Positions 17,301 to 26,018 of a stretch of 64,000 nucleotides of DNA are shown here, one piece after another (the first letter of the stretch is position 1; every line of letters starts with the position of its first letter). Origin of the DNA: Lutimonas zeaxanthinifaciens (GTDB lineage: Bacteria; Bacteroidota; Bacteroidia; Flavobacteriales; Flavobacteriaceae); NCBI RefSeq assembly GCF_030503675.1, contig NZ_CP129964.1, positions 1,860,001-1,924,000 of the forward strand, in the 5' to 3' direction. The translations under genes and the position numbers were made by a program. The notes beneath the pieces were generated by a model. It did not search any database, was not told the DNA's origin, and saw only the letters and a list, made by a program, of their open reading frames with translations.

Positions 17301-18702
17301 GTATTGGAATGAACACGATCAGGATAATAAGCTGGCCGAAAATTGCTGAATTCATCATTTTTGAGGCCGCCTGTGATGTTATTTCAGAGATTCTCTTTTT
17401 CTGCTGCGACAACCCCAACGGTAAAATTTCATCTCGCTTTGAAACCAGTTGAAAAGAAATAAATTCCACAATGATAACCGATCCATCGATAATAATACCG
17501 AAATCAATGGCACCCAGGCTCATCAGATTTGCGTCAACACCAAAAATATTCATCATGGAGATGGCGAACAGGAGGGTCATGGGTATCATAGAAGCTACTA
17601 CCAGTCCAGACCTTATATTTCCCAGAAGTAGAACGACAACAAAAATGACAATTAAACAACCCAGAATTAGGTTTTCAGCAACCGTGAATGAGGTACGTTC
17701 AATAAGTTCACTACGTTCCAGAAAGGCGTTAATATATATCCCTTCAGGAAGAATTCCTGAAATCTGATCAACACGAGATTTAACGTCATCGATGACCTTT
17801 TTGGAATTTCCATCTTTTAACATCATAACCTGGCCGAGAACTTTCTCGCCTTCCCCATTTCCCGTTATGGCACCAAACCTGTTGGCATGGCCGAATCCAA
17901 CTTCTGCTATATCTTTAATGTAGATTGCGAGCCCGTCAACATTCTTTACAGGAATATTCCTGATATCTTCAAGACTCTTAACGAGCCCTTCTCCACGTAT
18001 AAAATAGGCCTGGTCTCTTTTTTCAATATAGGCACCCCCTGCTATTGAATTGTTCATGTCTACTGCAGTAAACACTTCAGATGCTGAAATGTTCATGGCA
18101 TTCAGCTTTTCCGTATTTATAGCAACTTCATACTGTTTCAAAAAACCTCCCCAGGTATTAACTTCGATGACTCCAGGAATTCCGGATAGCTGTCTTTTTA
18201 CGATCCAGTCCTGAATGGACCTCAGATCGGTAACGCTGTACTTAGATTCAAATCCAGGTTCGACATCCAGGATATATTGATAGATTTCACCGAGTCCCGT
18301 ACTTATAGGCCCCATTTCAGGGTGGCCATAACCTTCAGGTATTTTTTCACTAATAGCAAGAATCTTTTCTGAAATAAGTTGTCTTGGCAAGTAGGTTCCC
18401 ATGTTGTCCTCAAAAACAATGGTAACAACAGAAAGCCCGAATTTTGAAATGGATCTGATTTCCACGACTCCCGGCAGGTTGGCCATTTCCAGTTCTATCG
18501 GGTAGGTAATGAATTGTTCAATATCTTCCGTAGATAAATTTCTGGATGTGGTTATAACCTGAACCTGATTGTTAGTCACATCGGGAACCGCACCAATATG
18601 GATTTTACTTAAGGAATAGATTCCGAACGCGATCACCGCAAAGGTGAAAATAAAAATGGTCAACCTGTTTCTAAGGCTGAATTCAATTATTTTCGTAAGC
18701 AT
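14371..18702 (-). CDS. CzcA/CusA-type heavy-metal RND pump fused to a TolC-like channel
   Basis: A 1443-residue protein from ATG 18702; a non-ATG start 13 codons upstream is less likely, because RND pumps start close to the first membrane helix. Residues 1 to about 1035 are a complete heavy-metal RND proton antiporter. It has 12 membrane helices, the two large periplasmic loops, and the transmembrane-4 proton-relay region MSLGAIDFGIIIDGSVIIVE. Residues about 1048-1065 form a new hydrophobic segment ending in SIHA-Q, like a signal-peptidase I site. The last 378 residues are a TolC/CusC-like outer-membrane factor with long coiled coils. The fusion supplies pump and exit duct in one gene, next to the adaptor. 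It likely exports a divalent or monovalent heavy metal. Confidence 0.93.
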   Translation of the reverse strand: MLTKIIEFSLRNRLTIFIFTFAVIAFGIYSLSKIHIGAVPDVTNNQVQVITTSRNLSTEDIEQFITYPIELEMANLPGVVEIRSISKFGLSVVTIVFEDNMGTYLPRQLISEKILAISEKIPEGYGHPEMGPISTGLGEIYQYILDVEPGFESKYSVTDLRSIQDWIVKRQLSGIPGVIEVNTWGGFLKQYEVAINTEKLNAMNISASEVFTAVDMNNSIAGGAYIEKRDQAYFIRGEGLVKSLEDIRNIPVKNVDGLAIYIKDIAEVGFGHANRFGAITGNGEGEKVLGQVMMLKDGNSKKVIDDVKSRVDQISGILPEGIYINAFLERSELIERTSFTVAENLILGCLIVIFVVVLLLGNIRSGLVVASMIPMTLLFAISMMNIFGVDANLMSLGAIDFGIIIDGSVIIVEFISFQLVSKRDEILPLGLSQQKKRISEITSQAASKMMNSAIFGQLIILIVFIPILSLSGVEGKMFKPMALTFSFALIGAMIFGLTYIPVMSAIFIKPVKRTRPNLSQRIMTVISNMYQPTIRWALQFKRIVIGIAVVLLIVATFIFSRMGGEFVPTLDEGDFVIQPVLKTGTSLSKTIETTTKIEQILLENFPEVVQVVSRIGAAEIPTDPMSMEDSDIIIKLKPKREWVSARSKDELADKFKEALSIYFPEVELEFTQPIEMRFNELITGVRSDIAIKIFGDDLEILSQKANEISELISGVEGASDITVEKIEGLPQMKIEFDRHKIARYGLSIKEVNDVISMGFAGTVVGSVFEGEKRFDLAVRLDKDHRKDISNLEQLFIDTPLGLKVPLSELGSINYTKGPAKISRDNTKRRIVVAVNVRNRDLQSVIEDAQELISKEIKLPAGYSITYGGQFENLQRAKSRLKIAVPVALVLIFLMLFFAFGSVREATLIFSAIPLAAVGGVLLLKLRGMPFSISAGVGFIALFGIAVLNGIVLIEHFKELKSKGMEDINKIIINGATERLRPVILTALAAALGFLPMAVSTGAGAEVQRPLATVVIGGLVSSTLLTMIVLPVLYSLFNKSRKVKLDALKDPLPIIVIGLFSLSIHAQEVETLDLQSITNLALEGNSGLMASSLEVERADALVGNAFSFDKTELYYHYDENNLAYNNRAIKVFGIEQEFLFPTRYFADKKVNRLQLEMENNSYSIKRRQLELKINARYYQLQYEFEREAVLKKLDSFYTTFAYAAKRKFEIGDTNYLEKITAQAKQKQLQTLHRQSQQDVERAMILLKEAVQSDKEFKVAKIPLNKLELNEPEFEENPGLIYFSKRKEFVQAKKNVESQSLLPDIKINYFLGSNPGLDENLTGYQIGLKIPILFSGNAAKIKASKIETEILENLEADYRIQLETKHSEMITELQKYQEALTYYQSEGENLSREIFKTAQFSYESGEINFFQYIQSMENALGILLDYLGNLNDYNQLVLEINYLTL

Positions 18703-18787
18703 ACTATTTAATTTCTTTAATATTGTTAAGATCCTGCTCAATGCTCTTGTAAAGCAAAGTGCACCCTAAAATACCTGTCAATAAATA

Positions 18788-19186
18788 TTAGCTTACTTTG
18801 GGAGGTTCAAAGATGTCTGAATTCTCAAGAAATGAGTAGTTGTTATAATAAAATGAAGGTTGCTGATGCGTACAGTCTGAAGAAGCAATCCATTTAGCGG
18901 CCACAGGAGCTATAAGAAAGAATTGTACTCCATCTGCACATACCTTATGCTTAAATGGTAATTTTTGATGCTCTCCACCTTTTTTTTCCTGATGATCCTT
19001 ATGCTGCGATATCTTGTTTCCGTAGTGTTTGGAAATAAACGAGAAAAAACTATCTCCGTATTCAGACTCATGCAGTTCAAAATGTTCCAGTAAAGCTCCT
19101 AAATGAACCATGTCTTTAAAATGTACATTTATACTTTGCGTAAGTATAAATAATGAGAGCACCAAAGATGACACCTTGAGGAACAT
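18788..19186 (-). CDS. Small His-rich secreted protein upstream of the metal pump
   Basis: A 132-residue protein with an N-terminal hydrophobic signal (about 4-20). The mature part is unusually rich in histidine (about 12-14 His, several in HFELHESEYGD, HKDHQEKKGGEHQ and FKHKVCADG) and contains two cysteines. It lies 85 bases upstream of the pump gene on the same strand, probably as first gene of the efflux operon. A periplasmic metal-binding or metal-delivery role is suggested by composition and place only. I do not recognise the family. Confidence 0.65.
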   Translation of the reverse strand: MFLKVSSLVLSLFILTQSINVHFKDMVHLGALLEHFELHESEYGDSFFSFISKHYGNKISQHKDHQEKKGGEHQKLPFKHKVCADGVQFFLIAPVAAKWIASSDCTHQQPSFYYNNYSFLENSDIFEPPKVS

Positions 19187-19311
19187 AAATTTAAAATTGA
19201 TAATAAAAGATTCTTATTATGACTTATAAAAATAAGACATTATTAAAAACCAAATGTTGACTAATGTCACATTTCGATATCAAAAAATAATAAGATGAAT
19301 TCTTGATCAGA

Positions 19312-20829
19312 TTACCTGAAAAGCATACTGATCTTGACCCGTAACTGTCTTTTGTAGTCTTCCTCGAGCCATTTGATATAATTCTTGGAACTTTTTAAAA
19401 TACAAAATGAATATTGTTTGATCCTGTATTCTATTTCATCATGAAGTTCCCGTGAAAGAATGTGTGCGTCAAAAACATCCTCACTGTTCTCAGCACAAAT
19501 TTTAGCGTGTTGTGCAATCGACTTTTCCAATACTAATTTTGACTTCTTACCCGAACTGACCGCTTCTTTATATTCCTTTTTTACGTCAAAATCAAAATCA
19601 TCCGATTTTGAAAACATTGCCTTGACGCTATCAGGCATCTCATATTTGAAATTTCGCTCTATCTCCTCATCACTGATCAGGTTTTCAAGGAAATACGAAG
19701 GGTTCTTAAATATCAACTGCCAGTCTACTTCATCGGTCCACAATCCAAATCTTGAAACGTTATTACCAAGATCAACAACTGTAAATTTATTTTTATCATC
19801 CACAACCCTTGATCCTCTTCCAATCATCTGAAAATAAAGCGCCAAAGACTTTGTTGCCCGATTAATAATGATCGATTCAATGCTGGGTTCATCAAAGCCC
19901 GTTGTTAAAATTCCGACAGAAGTTAATATGGCATCCGGGGTATTTTTAAACCAGCTCAATACTTGCCTCCGCTCTTCTTTTGTATTTGTGTTGTCAATGT
20001 AGTTTACCTTATAACCAGCTCTTTTGAAGATTTCATAAACATGCCTCGAAGTATGTATTCCATTATTAAAAATCAATGTTTTTCTTCCTTTACTCGTACT
20101 TTCATAGGCCGAGATCAGCTTAGACTGCATCTCACTTTTTGTATATAACTCTTCTGAAGATTTAACGGTATAATCTCCATTGGCACCAATCTTAAGCGTA
20201 CTAAGATTCACGTTAAAACTGTAGGTTGTTGCCTGTGCAAGAAAACCCTTTTCTATTAAGGTTGGAATACGTTCACCTACTATCAGATCCTTGTAAATTT
20301 CATGCATGGGCAGGTTAATATTCGAACTCAAGGGAGTTGCCGTTACTCCAAGGATAAAGCATCCTTCAAAATGCTTAAAAAGTTTTCTAAATGAATTGTA
20401 ATGTGCCTCATCAACAATAACAAGGCCGATATCCTGAAGATCCGCTTTTTCTTCTTTTATCCTGTTGTTCAAGGTTTCAACCATGGCAACAAAACAAGAA
20501 TATTTTTCCTCGTTTGTCACCTCTTTTACACTGCTGTCAATGACTTTATTATTTACGCCAAATTCTGTCAGCATACTTGAGGTTTGTTTACTCAACTCGA
20601 TCCGGTGCGTCAGAATTAAGACTTTATGCTGATTTTTTTTAATGTATCGTCTTGCTATTTCAGAAAAAATGACAGTTTTACCTCCTCCTGTTGGCAATTG
20701 ATATAAGAGGTTATAACTTGTGGGGTTTTCGTTTATTCTCTGGAAAATCTTGTCTATGGCTCCATGCTGGTAATCATAAAGTTTCTTACCAATAATCTTT
20801 TCTTCCTTATCAAGTTTTGTGAGCACCAT
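19312..20829 (-). CDS. DEAD/DEAH-box superfamily 2 helicase
   Basis: A 505-residue protein from ATG 20829. A TTG 11 codons upstream is the alternative start. The SF2 motifs are in order: Q-like YDYQHGAI, Walker A PTGGGKT (about 46), DEAH box VDEAHYNSF (about 140), motif III VTATP, a helicase C domain and motif VI IGRGSR (about 335). The remaining 160 residues are helical and not recognisable. It resembles the helicase core of type I/III restriction R subunits and RadD/SSL2-like repair helicases, but no nuclease domain or modification partner is present. It appears as a lone gene between the metal-efflux operon and the leu operon. Confidence 0.85.
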   Translation of the reverse strand: MVLTKLDKEEKIIGKKLYDYQHGAIDKIFQRINENPTSYNLLYQLPTGGGKTVIFSEIARRYIKKNQHKVLILTHRIELSKQTSSMLTEFGVNNKVIDSSVKEVTNEEKYSCFVAMVETLNNRIKEEKADLQDIGLVIVDEAHYNSFRKLFKHFEGCFILGVTATPLSSNINLPMHEIYKDLIVGERIPTLIEKGFLAQATTYSFNVNLSTLKIGANGDYTVKSSEELYTKSEMQSKLISAYESTSKGRKTLIFNNGIHTSRHVYEIFKRAGYKVNYIDNTNTKEERRQVLSWFKNTPDAILTSVGILTTGFDEPSIESIIINRATKSLALYFQMIGRGSRVVDDKNKFTVVDLGNNVSRFGLWTDEVDWQLIFKNPSYFLENLISDEEIERNFKYEMPDSVKAMFSKSDDFDFDVKKEYKEAVSSGKKSKLVLEKSIAQHAKICAENSEDVFDAHILSRELHDEIEYRIKQYSFCILKSSKNYIKWLEEDYKRQLRVKISMLFR

Positions 20830-20968
20830 ATAGTCAAAAATAAACCTTGCAAAAATACTCAATTAACTAGGTTCTTTTACAATTCCATGAAAGATTTTTT
20901 TTAAAAATCTTCAATCTTTTTCTATCCGACTGATTACTAAAAATTTAGGCTGAAATCATTGTAAATAA

Positions 20969-21002
20969 AAAAATGCCGTCTTTAAAAAAGATCGGCATTT
21001 TT
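20969..21002 (-). terminator. Terminator of the leu operon
   Basis: The arms AAAAATGCCG (20969-20978) and CGGCATTTTT (20993-21002) pair perfectly, with an inner TCTTT/AAAGA extension. Read on the minus strand the hairpin ends in a long T run. It lies 25 bases past the leuB stop. Confidence 0.9.
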
Positions 21003-21027
21003 TAAACTATTAAATTATTTCTTCCCA

Positions 21028-22086
21028 CTAAATATTCTCAGCGAGCCAATCTCCTACTTCTGATGTACCATAAGACTTTCCTCCATCCGCAAGATCTTCG
21101 GTAACCATTCCTTCCGCCAATGATTTATTGACTACTTCACGAATTGCCGCTCCTTCTTCATGTAATCCAAATCCCGTTTCAAACATCATAGCAGCAGACA
21201 ATACAGTTGCCAAGGGGTTTGCTATGTTCTTACCGGCAGCCTGTGGATATGAACCATGTATTGGTTCAAATAGAGAAACTTCTGAACCTACTGAAGCAGA
21301 GGGCATCAAGCCCATTGAACCGGAGATCACTGATGCTTCATCAGTTAAAATATCACCAAACAGATTCTCAGTAATCAATACATCATACGAGTTGGGCCAT
21401 TGAACGAGACGCATGGCAACCGCATCAACGAATTCATAAGAGACCTCTACTTCTGGATAATCTTTTTCCATATCCTGAACTGTTTCCCTCCATAATCTTG
21501 ACGTTTCCAATACATTGGCCTTGTCCACGCAACAAAGTTTTTTGCCACGGTTCATGGCCATTTCAAATCCTTTTTTTGCCAGTCGCTGAACCTCTTCACG
21601 TGAATAAACACAATGATCATAGGCTACGTCACCACCATTCTCCCTTCCTTTTTTACCGAAATAAATTCCACCCGTTAATTCTCTTAAAAATACCAGGTCA
21701 GTTCCTTCAATCCTTTCCTTCTTTAAAGGAGACTTATCGATCAGTGACGGAAAAGTAAAAGTCGGCCTCACATTGGCAAAAAGGCCAAGTTTTTTTCTCA
21801 TCTTTAACAACCCTTGTTCAGGCCTTACTTTTGCAGAAGGGTCATTGTCAAATCGAGGATGCCCAATAGCTCCAAAAAGTACGGCATCTGAGTTTGCACA
21901 GATTTTGTGTGTTTCTTCAGGATAAGGATCTCCCACAGCATCAATTGCAGCAGCACCTGTCAATGCCGGGTGCCAGCTAATTTCATGATTGAACTTTTTT
22001 GCGATGGCATCAGAAACTTTCACGGCCTGATCAATTACTTCAGGCCCAATTCCGTCTCCTGCCAAAAGGGCAATTTTTAATTTCAT
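21028..22086 (-). CDS. leuB: 3-isopropylmalate dehydrogenase
   Basis: A 352-residue cytosolic enzyme of the isocitrate/isopropylmalate dehydrogenase family. It oxidises and decarboxylates 3-isopropylmalate with NAD in leucine synthesis. Motifs seen: [13 protein letters not shown] at the N-terminus, [15 protein letters not shown] (about 132), and the metal-binding and nucleotide-binding C-terminal part [19 protein letters not shown], then [19 protein letters not shown] (about 265-290). The length is normal. It is the last gene of leuCDAB, 13 bases after leuA, and is closed by a terminator. Confidence 0.96.
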   Translation of the reverse strand: MKLKIALLAGDGIGPEVIDQAVKVSDAIAKKFNHEISWHPALTGAAAIDAVGDPYPEETHKICANSDAVLFGAIGHPRFDNDPSAKVRPEQGLLKMRKKLGLFANVRPTFTFPSLIDKSPLKKERIEGTDLVFLRELTGGIYFGKKGRENGGDVAYDHCVYSREEVQRLAKKGFEMAMNRGKKLCCVDKANVLETSRLWRETVQDMEKDYPEVEVSYEFVDAVAMRLVQWPNSYDVLITENLFGDILTDEASVISGSMGLMPSASVGSEVSLFEPIHGSYPQAAGKNIANPLATVLSAAMMFETGFGLHEEGAAIREVVNKSLAEGMVTEDLADGGKSYGTSEVGDWLAENI

Positions 22087-22099
22087 ATGAAGTTTTTTT

Positions 22100-23620
22100 C
22101 TAAATTATATTCAACATTTTCTGTGTGGCAACAATAGCCGATACGGTCTGATCGGAATCAAGCCCACGAGTTTTAAAGGATTTTTCATCCAATTGCCAGG
22201 TGATGACCGTTTCGCATAGTGCGTCAGAATTGGACCCCGGAGGAATTCTTACAGCATAATCGGTCAATTCCGGCAGCACCTTTCCTTTATCCTTATAAAT
22301 CTTCTTTAAGGTGTTCATAAAAGCATCAAACTGACCATCCCCCTGTGCGTTTTCCTGAATGGATTCTCCCTCAAACTTGATAGAGACCGTTGTGGAAGGT
22401 CGTAAGCCTTTGGAATGGGTCAATACATAGGACTCAACAATCACCTTCTCCTCAACGGCGTTACTGTCAAGGACATCGGATATGATATAAGGAAGGTCCT
22501 CCTTTGTCACCACCTCTTTTTTGTCACCTAATTCGATAATTCGTTTTGTTACTTTGGCAATATCTTCATCACTCAGGTGCAATCCCAATTGCTGAAGGTT
22601 TTTTTGAATATTGGCTTTCCCTGAAGTCTTACCCAGGGCATACTGCCTTTTTCTACCAAATCTTTCCGGAAGCAGATCATTAAAGTAAAGGTTATTTTTA
22701 TTGTCTCCATCTGCGTGTATTCCAGCTGTTTGCGTAAATACATTATCTCCAAGAACCGGTTTGTTTTCAGGAATTCTGAATCCTGAAAAAGTTTCAACAA
22801 GTTTACTCACCTTGTACAGGGACTTTTCCTTGACCGCAATTTTAACCTCTGGAACAAAATCATTGATGACTGCAACAGCACTGGCAAGTGGGGCATTACC
22901 CGCACGTTCCCCCATACCGTTTAAAGTCAGGTGTAATCCATCTGCACCCGCTCTTACCGCCTCAAGTACATTTGCAACCCCAAGATCATAGTCATTGTGG
23001 GCATGAAAATCAACATGCATATCAGGGTATCTATCTTTTACCTGCTTTATAAAATCATACGATTCCTTTGGAGTAAGAACACCCAGCGTATCGGGCAATA
23101 ACAGCCTTTTAATAGGTTGTGCAGACAGGAAATCCAGAAACTGAAAAACATATTCTGGTGAATTTCTCATCCCGTTGCTCCAGTCTTCCAAATAAACATT
23201 GGTTTCTATACCATTTTCCCGGGCAAGGCCTATACTTTGTCCGATTTCCTCAAAATGTTGTTCCGGAGACTTTTTTAACTGATGGGTCAAATGGTTTAAA
23301 GATCCCTTGGTCAACAGATTCTGGACCTTTGCACCTGTTTCCACCATCCATTTGATAGAAAGTCCTTTATCAACAAAGGACAAAACCTCAACTTTATCAA
23401 TAAAGCCGGCATCCAGGGCCCAGTCCGTAATACTTTTAACGGCATTGAATTCGCCTTGGGAAACCCTCGTTGAAGCGATTTCTATTCGATCAACATGCAA
23501 CTCCTCCAGTAGCAATTTAGCTATCGTCAGTTTCTCCGAGGAGGAAAACGATACTCCATTGGTTTGTTCACCATCCCTTAAGGTGGTGTCCATGATCTCT
23601 ATTCTCCTTTTCTTAGCCAT
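22100..23620 (-). CDS. leuA: 2-isopropylmalate synthase family enzyme (LeuA; citramalate synthase possible)
   Basis: A 506-residue enzyme of the DRE-TIM metallolyase family, condensing acetyl-CoA with a 2-oxo acid. The N-terminal barrel has [17 protein letters not shown] (about 10-26) and the metal-binding [10 protein letters not shown] (about 204-213), with [10 protein letters not shown] after it. The C-terminal quarter (about 390-506) is a LeuA-type allosteric domain containing GDGQFDAF. Its place between leuD and leuB points to leucine synthesis. Length and divergence from classical LeuA leave open that it makes citramalate instead; the substrate cannot be fixed by eye. Confidence 0.85.
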   Translation of the reverse strand: MAKKRRIEIMDTTLRDGEQTNGVSFSSSEKLTIAKLLLEELHVDRIEIASTRVSQGEFNAVKSITDWALDAGFIDKVEVLSFVDKGLSIKWMVETGAKVQNLLTKGSLNHLTHQLKKSPEQHFEEIGQSIGLARENGIETNVYLEDWSNGMRNSPEYVFQFLDFLSAQPIKRLLLPDTLGVLTPKESYDFIKQVKDRYPDMHVDFHAHNDYDLGVANVLEAVRAGADGLHLTLNGMGERAGNAPLASAVAVINDFVPEVKIAVKEKSLYKVSKLVETFSGFRIPENKPVLGDNVFTQTAGIHADGDNKNNLYFNDLLPERFGRKRQYALGKTSGKANIQKNLQQLGLHLSDEDIAKVTKRIIELGDKKEVVTKEDLPYIISDVLDSNAVEEKVIVESYVLTHSKGLRPSTTVSIKFEGESIQENAQGDGQFDAFMNTLKKIYKDKGKVLPELTDYAVRIPPGSNSDALCETVITWQLDEKSFKTRGLDSDQTVSAIVATQKMLNII

Positions 23621-23630
23621 TTAAGCTTGT

Positions 23631-24227
23631 TTAAAATGGTCTTTTATTTGCAAATTCTATGATCTCTTCTTTAATATTCTGCAGGTAATCTATATCATCA
23701 AATCCATTCAGCATATTTTCCTTTTTATACCCATTAATAGCAAAAGATTCCTTTGATCCCGTGGATAAAAGTGACACTTCTTGTTTTTGCAGGTCTACCA
23801 AAATCTCTGTTTTTGGATCTTTTTCAATCTCATCAAAAATTTCGGCTAGAAACTCCTCACTAACCTGCACAGGCAGTACGCCAACATTCAAACAGTTATT
23901 CTTAAAGATATCCGCAAAAAAGCTTGAAATGACACATCTGAATCCAAAATCATACACGGCCCATGCCGCATGTTCACGTGAAGAACCCGAACCAAAGTTT
24001 CTACCACCTACAAGTATTTTTCCACCGTAAATTTCTTTGTTTAAAACAAAGTCATTCTTTGGAGTTCCGTCACTATTGTATCTCCAGTCTCTGAACAGAT
24101 TGTCACCAAAGCCCTTTCTTTCTGTAGCCTTTAGAAATCGTGCCGGAATGATCTGATCCGTGTCCACGTTTTCTATCGGTAAGGGATAAGCACTACTCTT
24201 TAATATTGTAAATTTATCGTAAGCCAT
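23631..24227 (-). CDS. leuD: 3-isopropylmalate dehydratase small subunit
   Basis: A 198-residue swivel-domain protein. With LeuC it isomerises 2- to 3-isopropylmalate. Seen: YPLPIENVDTDQIIPARFLK near the N-terminus and GGRNFGSGSSREHAAWAVYD (about 73-92), the signature loop of the aconitase swivel domain. It lies 28 bases after leuC and 10 bases before leuA on the minus strand. Confidence 0.96.
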   Translation of the reverse strand: MAYDKFTILKSSAYPLPIENVDTDQIIPARFLKATERKGFGDNLFRDWRYNSDGTPKNDFVLNKEIYGGKILVGGRNFGSGSSREHAAWAVYDFGFRCVISSFFADIFKNNCLNVGVLPVQVSEEFLAEIFDEIEKDPKTEILVDLQKQEVSLLSTGSKESFAINGYKKENMLNGFDDIDYLQNIKEEIIEFANKRPF

Positions 24228-24255
24228 TATTTCTGTTTCTTAAATTCAAATCGTG

Positions 24256-25650
24256 TTATAATAATTCTCTCGGATCTGTTACCTCTCCGGTTACAGCAGC
24301 AGCCGCAGCCACCAACGGACTTGCAAGCAATGTTCTAGAACCCGGCCCTTGTCTTCCTTCAAAGTTCCTGTTGGATGTACTTACAGCATATTTTCCGGCG
24401 GGCACCTTGTCATCATTCATAGCTAGACAAGCCGAACAACCAGGCTGGCGCAATTCAAATCCGGCATCAGTCAGGATATCAAGTATTCCTTCTTTTTTGA
24501 TCTGGTCCTCAACAATATGTGATCCGGGAACTAACCAGGCCGTCACATGATCCGCCTTTTTTCGTCCCTTGACTATAGAAGCAAAAGCTCTGAAGTCTTC
24601 TATACGGCCATTGGTACAACTGCCTAAAAATACATAATCGATCTTTTTCTTCTTCATGGCTTCACCTTCCTGAAAGCCCATATACTGTAAAGACTTGTCG
24701 TATGTTGATTTTCCTCCTTCAACCTTTTCAGCATCAGGAATATCTTTTGAGATCCCAATACCCATTCCAGGATTCGTTCCGTAAGTAATCATGGGTTCAA
24801 TTTCTGAAGCATCAAATGAAAACTCCTTATCAAACACGGCACCTTCATCGGTTTTAAGTGTCTTCCAATAAGCCATTGCCTTTTCCCAGTCTTCTCCTTT
24901 TGGCGTAAACTCTCTTCCTTTCAAATAATCATAAGTGGTATCATCCGGAGCTATCATTCCGCCTCTTGCGCCCATCTCAATACTCAGGTTACAAACGGTC
25001 ATTCTTCCTTCCATACTCATTTGTTCAAATACCTCCCCGGAATATTCAACAAAATATCCTGTGGCACCTGAGGTGGTCAATTTTGAAATGATAAAAAGAG
25101 CAACATCTTTTGGACCAACTCCTTTTCCAAGTTTACCGTTTATATTGATTCTCATCTTCTTTGGCTTGGGCTGCATAATACACTGTGTTGAGAGCACCAT
25201 CTCCACCTCTGAAGTACCAATTCCGAAAGCAATTGCGCCAAACGCGCCATGCGTTGAAGTATGTGAGTCCCCGCAAACAATCGTCGATCCCGGTAAGGTA
25301 ATTCCATGTTCAGGCCCAACAACATGAACAATTCCGTTGTTCTTATCACCAAGACCCCAGTGACTGATTCCGTATTTACCGGCATTTCTCTCCAAGGTTT
25401 CCAGTTGATTCGCAGATAGCGGATCTTTAACCGGAAGATGCTGATCAATCGTTGGTGTGTTATGATCGGCTGTTGCAAATGTCCTCTTAGGGTACATCAC
25501 CCCCACACCTCTGTTTTCAAGTCCCAGGAAGGCTACCGGACTGGTTACTTCGTGTATAAAATGTCTGTCAATAAAGAAAACATCGGGTCCGTCTTCTATC
25601 TTTCGCACCACATGCGCGTCCCAAACTTTATCAAATAAGGTATTAATCAT
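24256..25650 (-). CDS. leuC: 3-isopropylmalate dehydratase large subunit
   Basis: A 464-residue aconitase-family catalytic subunit that holds the [4Fe-4S] cluster. Substrate-site sequences [20 protein letters not shown] (about 125-145) are present. The cluster cysteines are in [13 protein letters not shown] (about 345) and in [11 protein letters not shown] (about 405). The size is normal for LeuC. It is the first gene of the operon leuCDAB. The leader of about 40 bases has a Bacteroidota -7 box. Confidence 0.96.
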   Translation of the reverse strand: MINTLFDKVWDAHVVRKIEDGPDVFFIDRHFIHEVTSPVAFLGLENRGVGVMYPKRTFATADHNTPTIDQHLPVKDPLSANQLETLERNAGKYGISHWGLGDKNNGIVHVVGPEHGITLPGSTIVCGDSHTSTHGAFGAIAFGIGTSEVEMVLSTQCIMQPKPKKMRININGKLGKGVGPKDVALFIISKLTTSGATGYFVEYSGEVFEQMSMEGRMTVCNLSIEMGARGGMIAPDDTTYDYLKGREFTPKGEDWEKAMAYWKTLKTDEGAVFDKEFSFDASEIEPMITYGTNPGMGIGISKDIPDAEKVEGGKSTYDKSLQYMGFQEGEAMKKKKIDYVFLGSCTNGRIEDFRAFASIVKGRKKADHVTAWLVPGSHIVEDQIKKEGILDILTDAGFELRQPGCSACLAMNDDKVPAGKYAVSTSNRNFEGRQGPGSRTLLASPLVAAAAAVTGEVTDPRELL

Positions 25651-26018
25651 AATCTTTTCTAAATAATTTTAATATCGATTTTGCCTCAGGCAGATGCAAA
25701 TTTATCCCTTTAGTTGAATCTTATTTATAGTTTGAATGTTTTTTTTACAATGTTCAAAACCGTTATAATCCTCTGAACAGCATTTTTAAATTATCCGGAC
25801 CTCCCGTATTTTAAATTTAATTATATTTATAACAATAAACTGCCTATATTTTTACATTATATTCAATTTGATAATGATTTATTACATATTTAATATTTTT
25901 AGCATTAATAATGATTCCCAGTGACCAAAACAATATGTTTTAGGCAATAAATGAAATACGATTTTTAAGTGGAATATTATTGTATTTTTAGCCTTGATTA
26001 AATCCAAATACTCATTTG
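25651..26018. other. Divergent control region, leuC and M19 dipeptidase
   Basis: The stretch of 368 bases separates two divergent starts. It is AT-rich. It contains the leuC -7 box and an 11-base palindrome near the expected leuC start point (listed next). I see no leader peptide rich in leucine codons, no T-box and no other structured leader. Confidence 0.5.
25682..25704 (-). promoter_or_regulatory. leuC promoter -7 box and adjacent palindrome
   Basis: On the minus strand TAAATTTG (plus-strand 25697-25704) is an exact TAnnTTTG box. No clear TTG lies 20 bases upstream, so the -33 part is weak. Just downstream, at the expected transcript start, TGCCTCAGGCA (25682-25692) is an odd-length perfect palindrome that could be an operator. 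Confidence 0.4.

Noticed and set aside
19312-20829. Superfamily-2 helicase as part of a restriction or other defence system
   Set aside because: The motifs resemble restriction R subunits, but there is no nuclease domain, no methylase or specificity gene, and the neighbours are metal-efflux and leucine genes.
25152-25478. Open frame of 108 codons on the minus strand within leuC
   Set aside because: It is a shifted frame inside conserved leuC coding sequence with no recognisable family.
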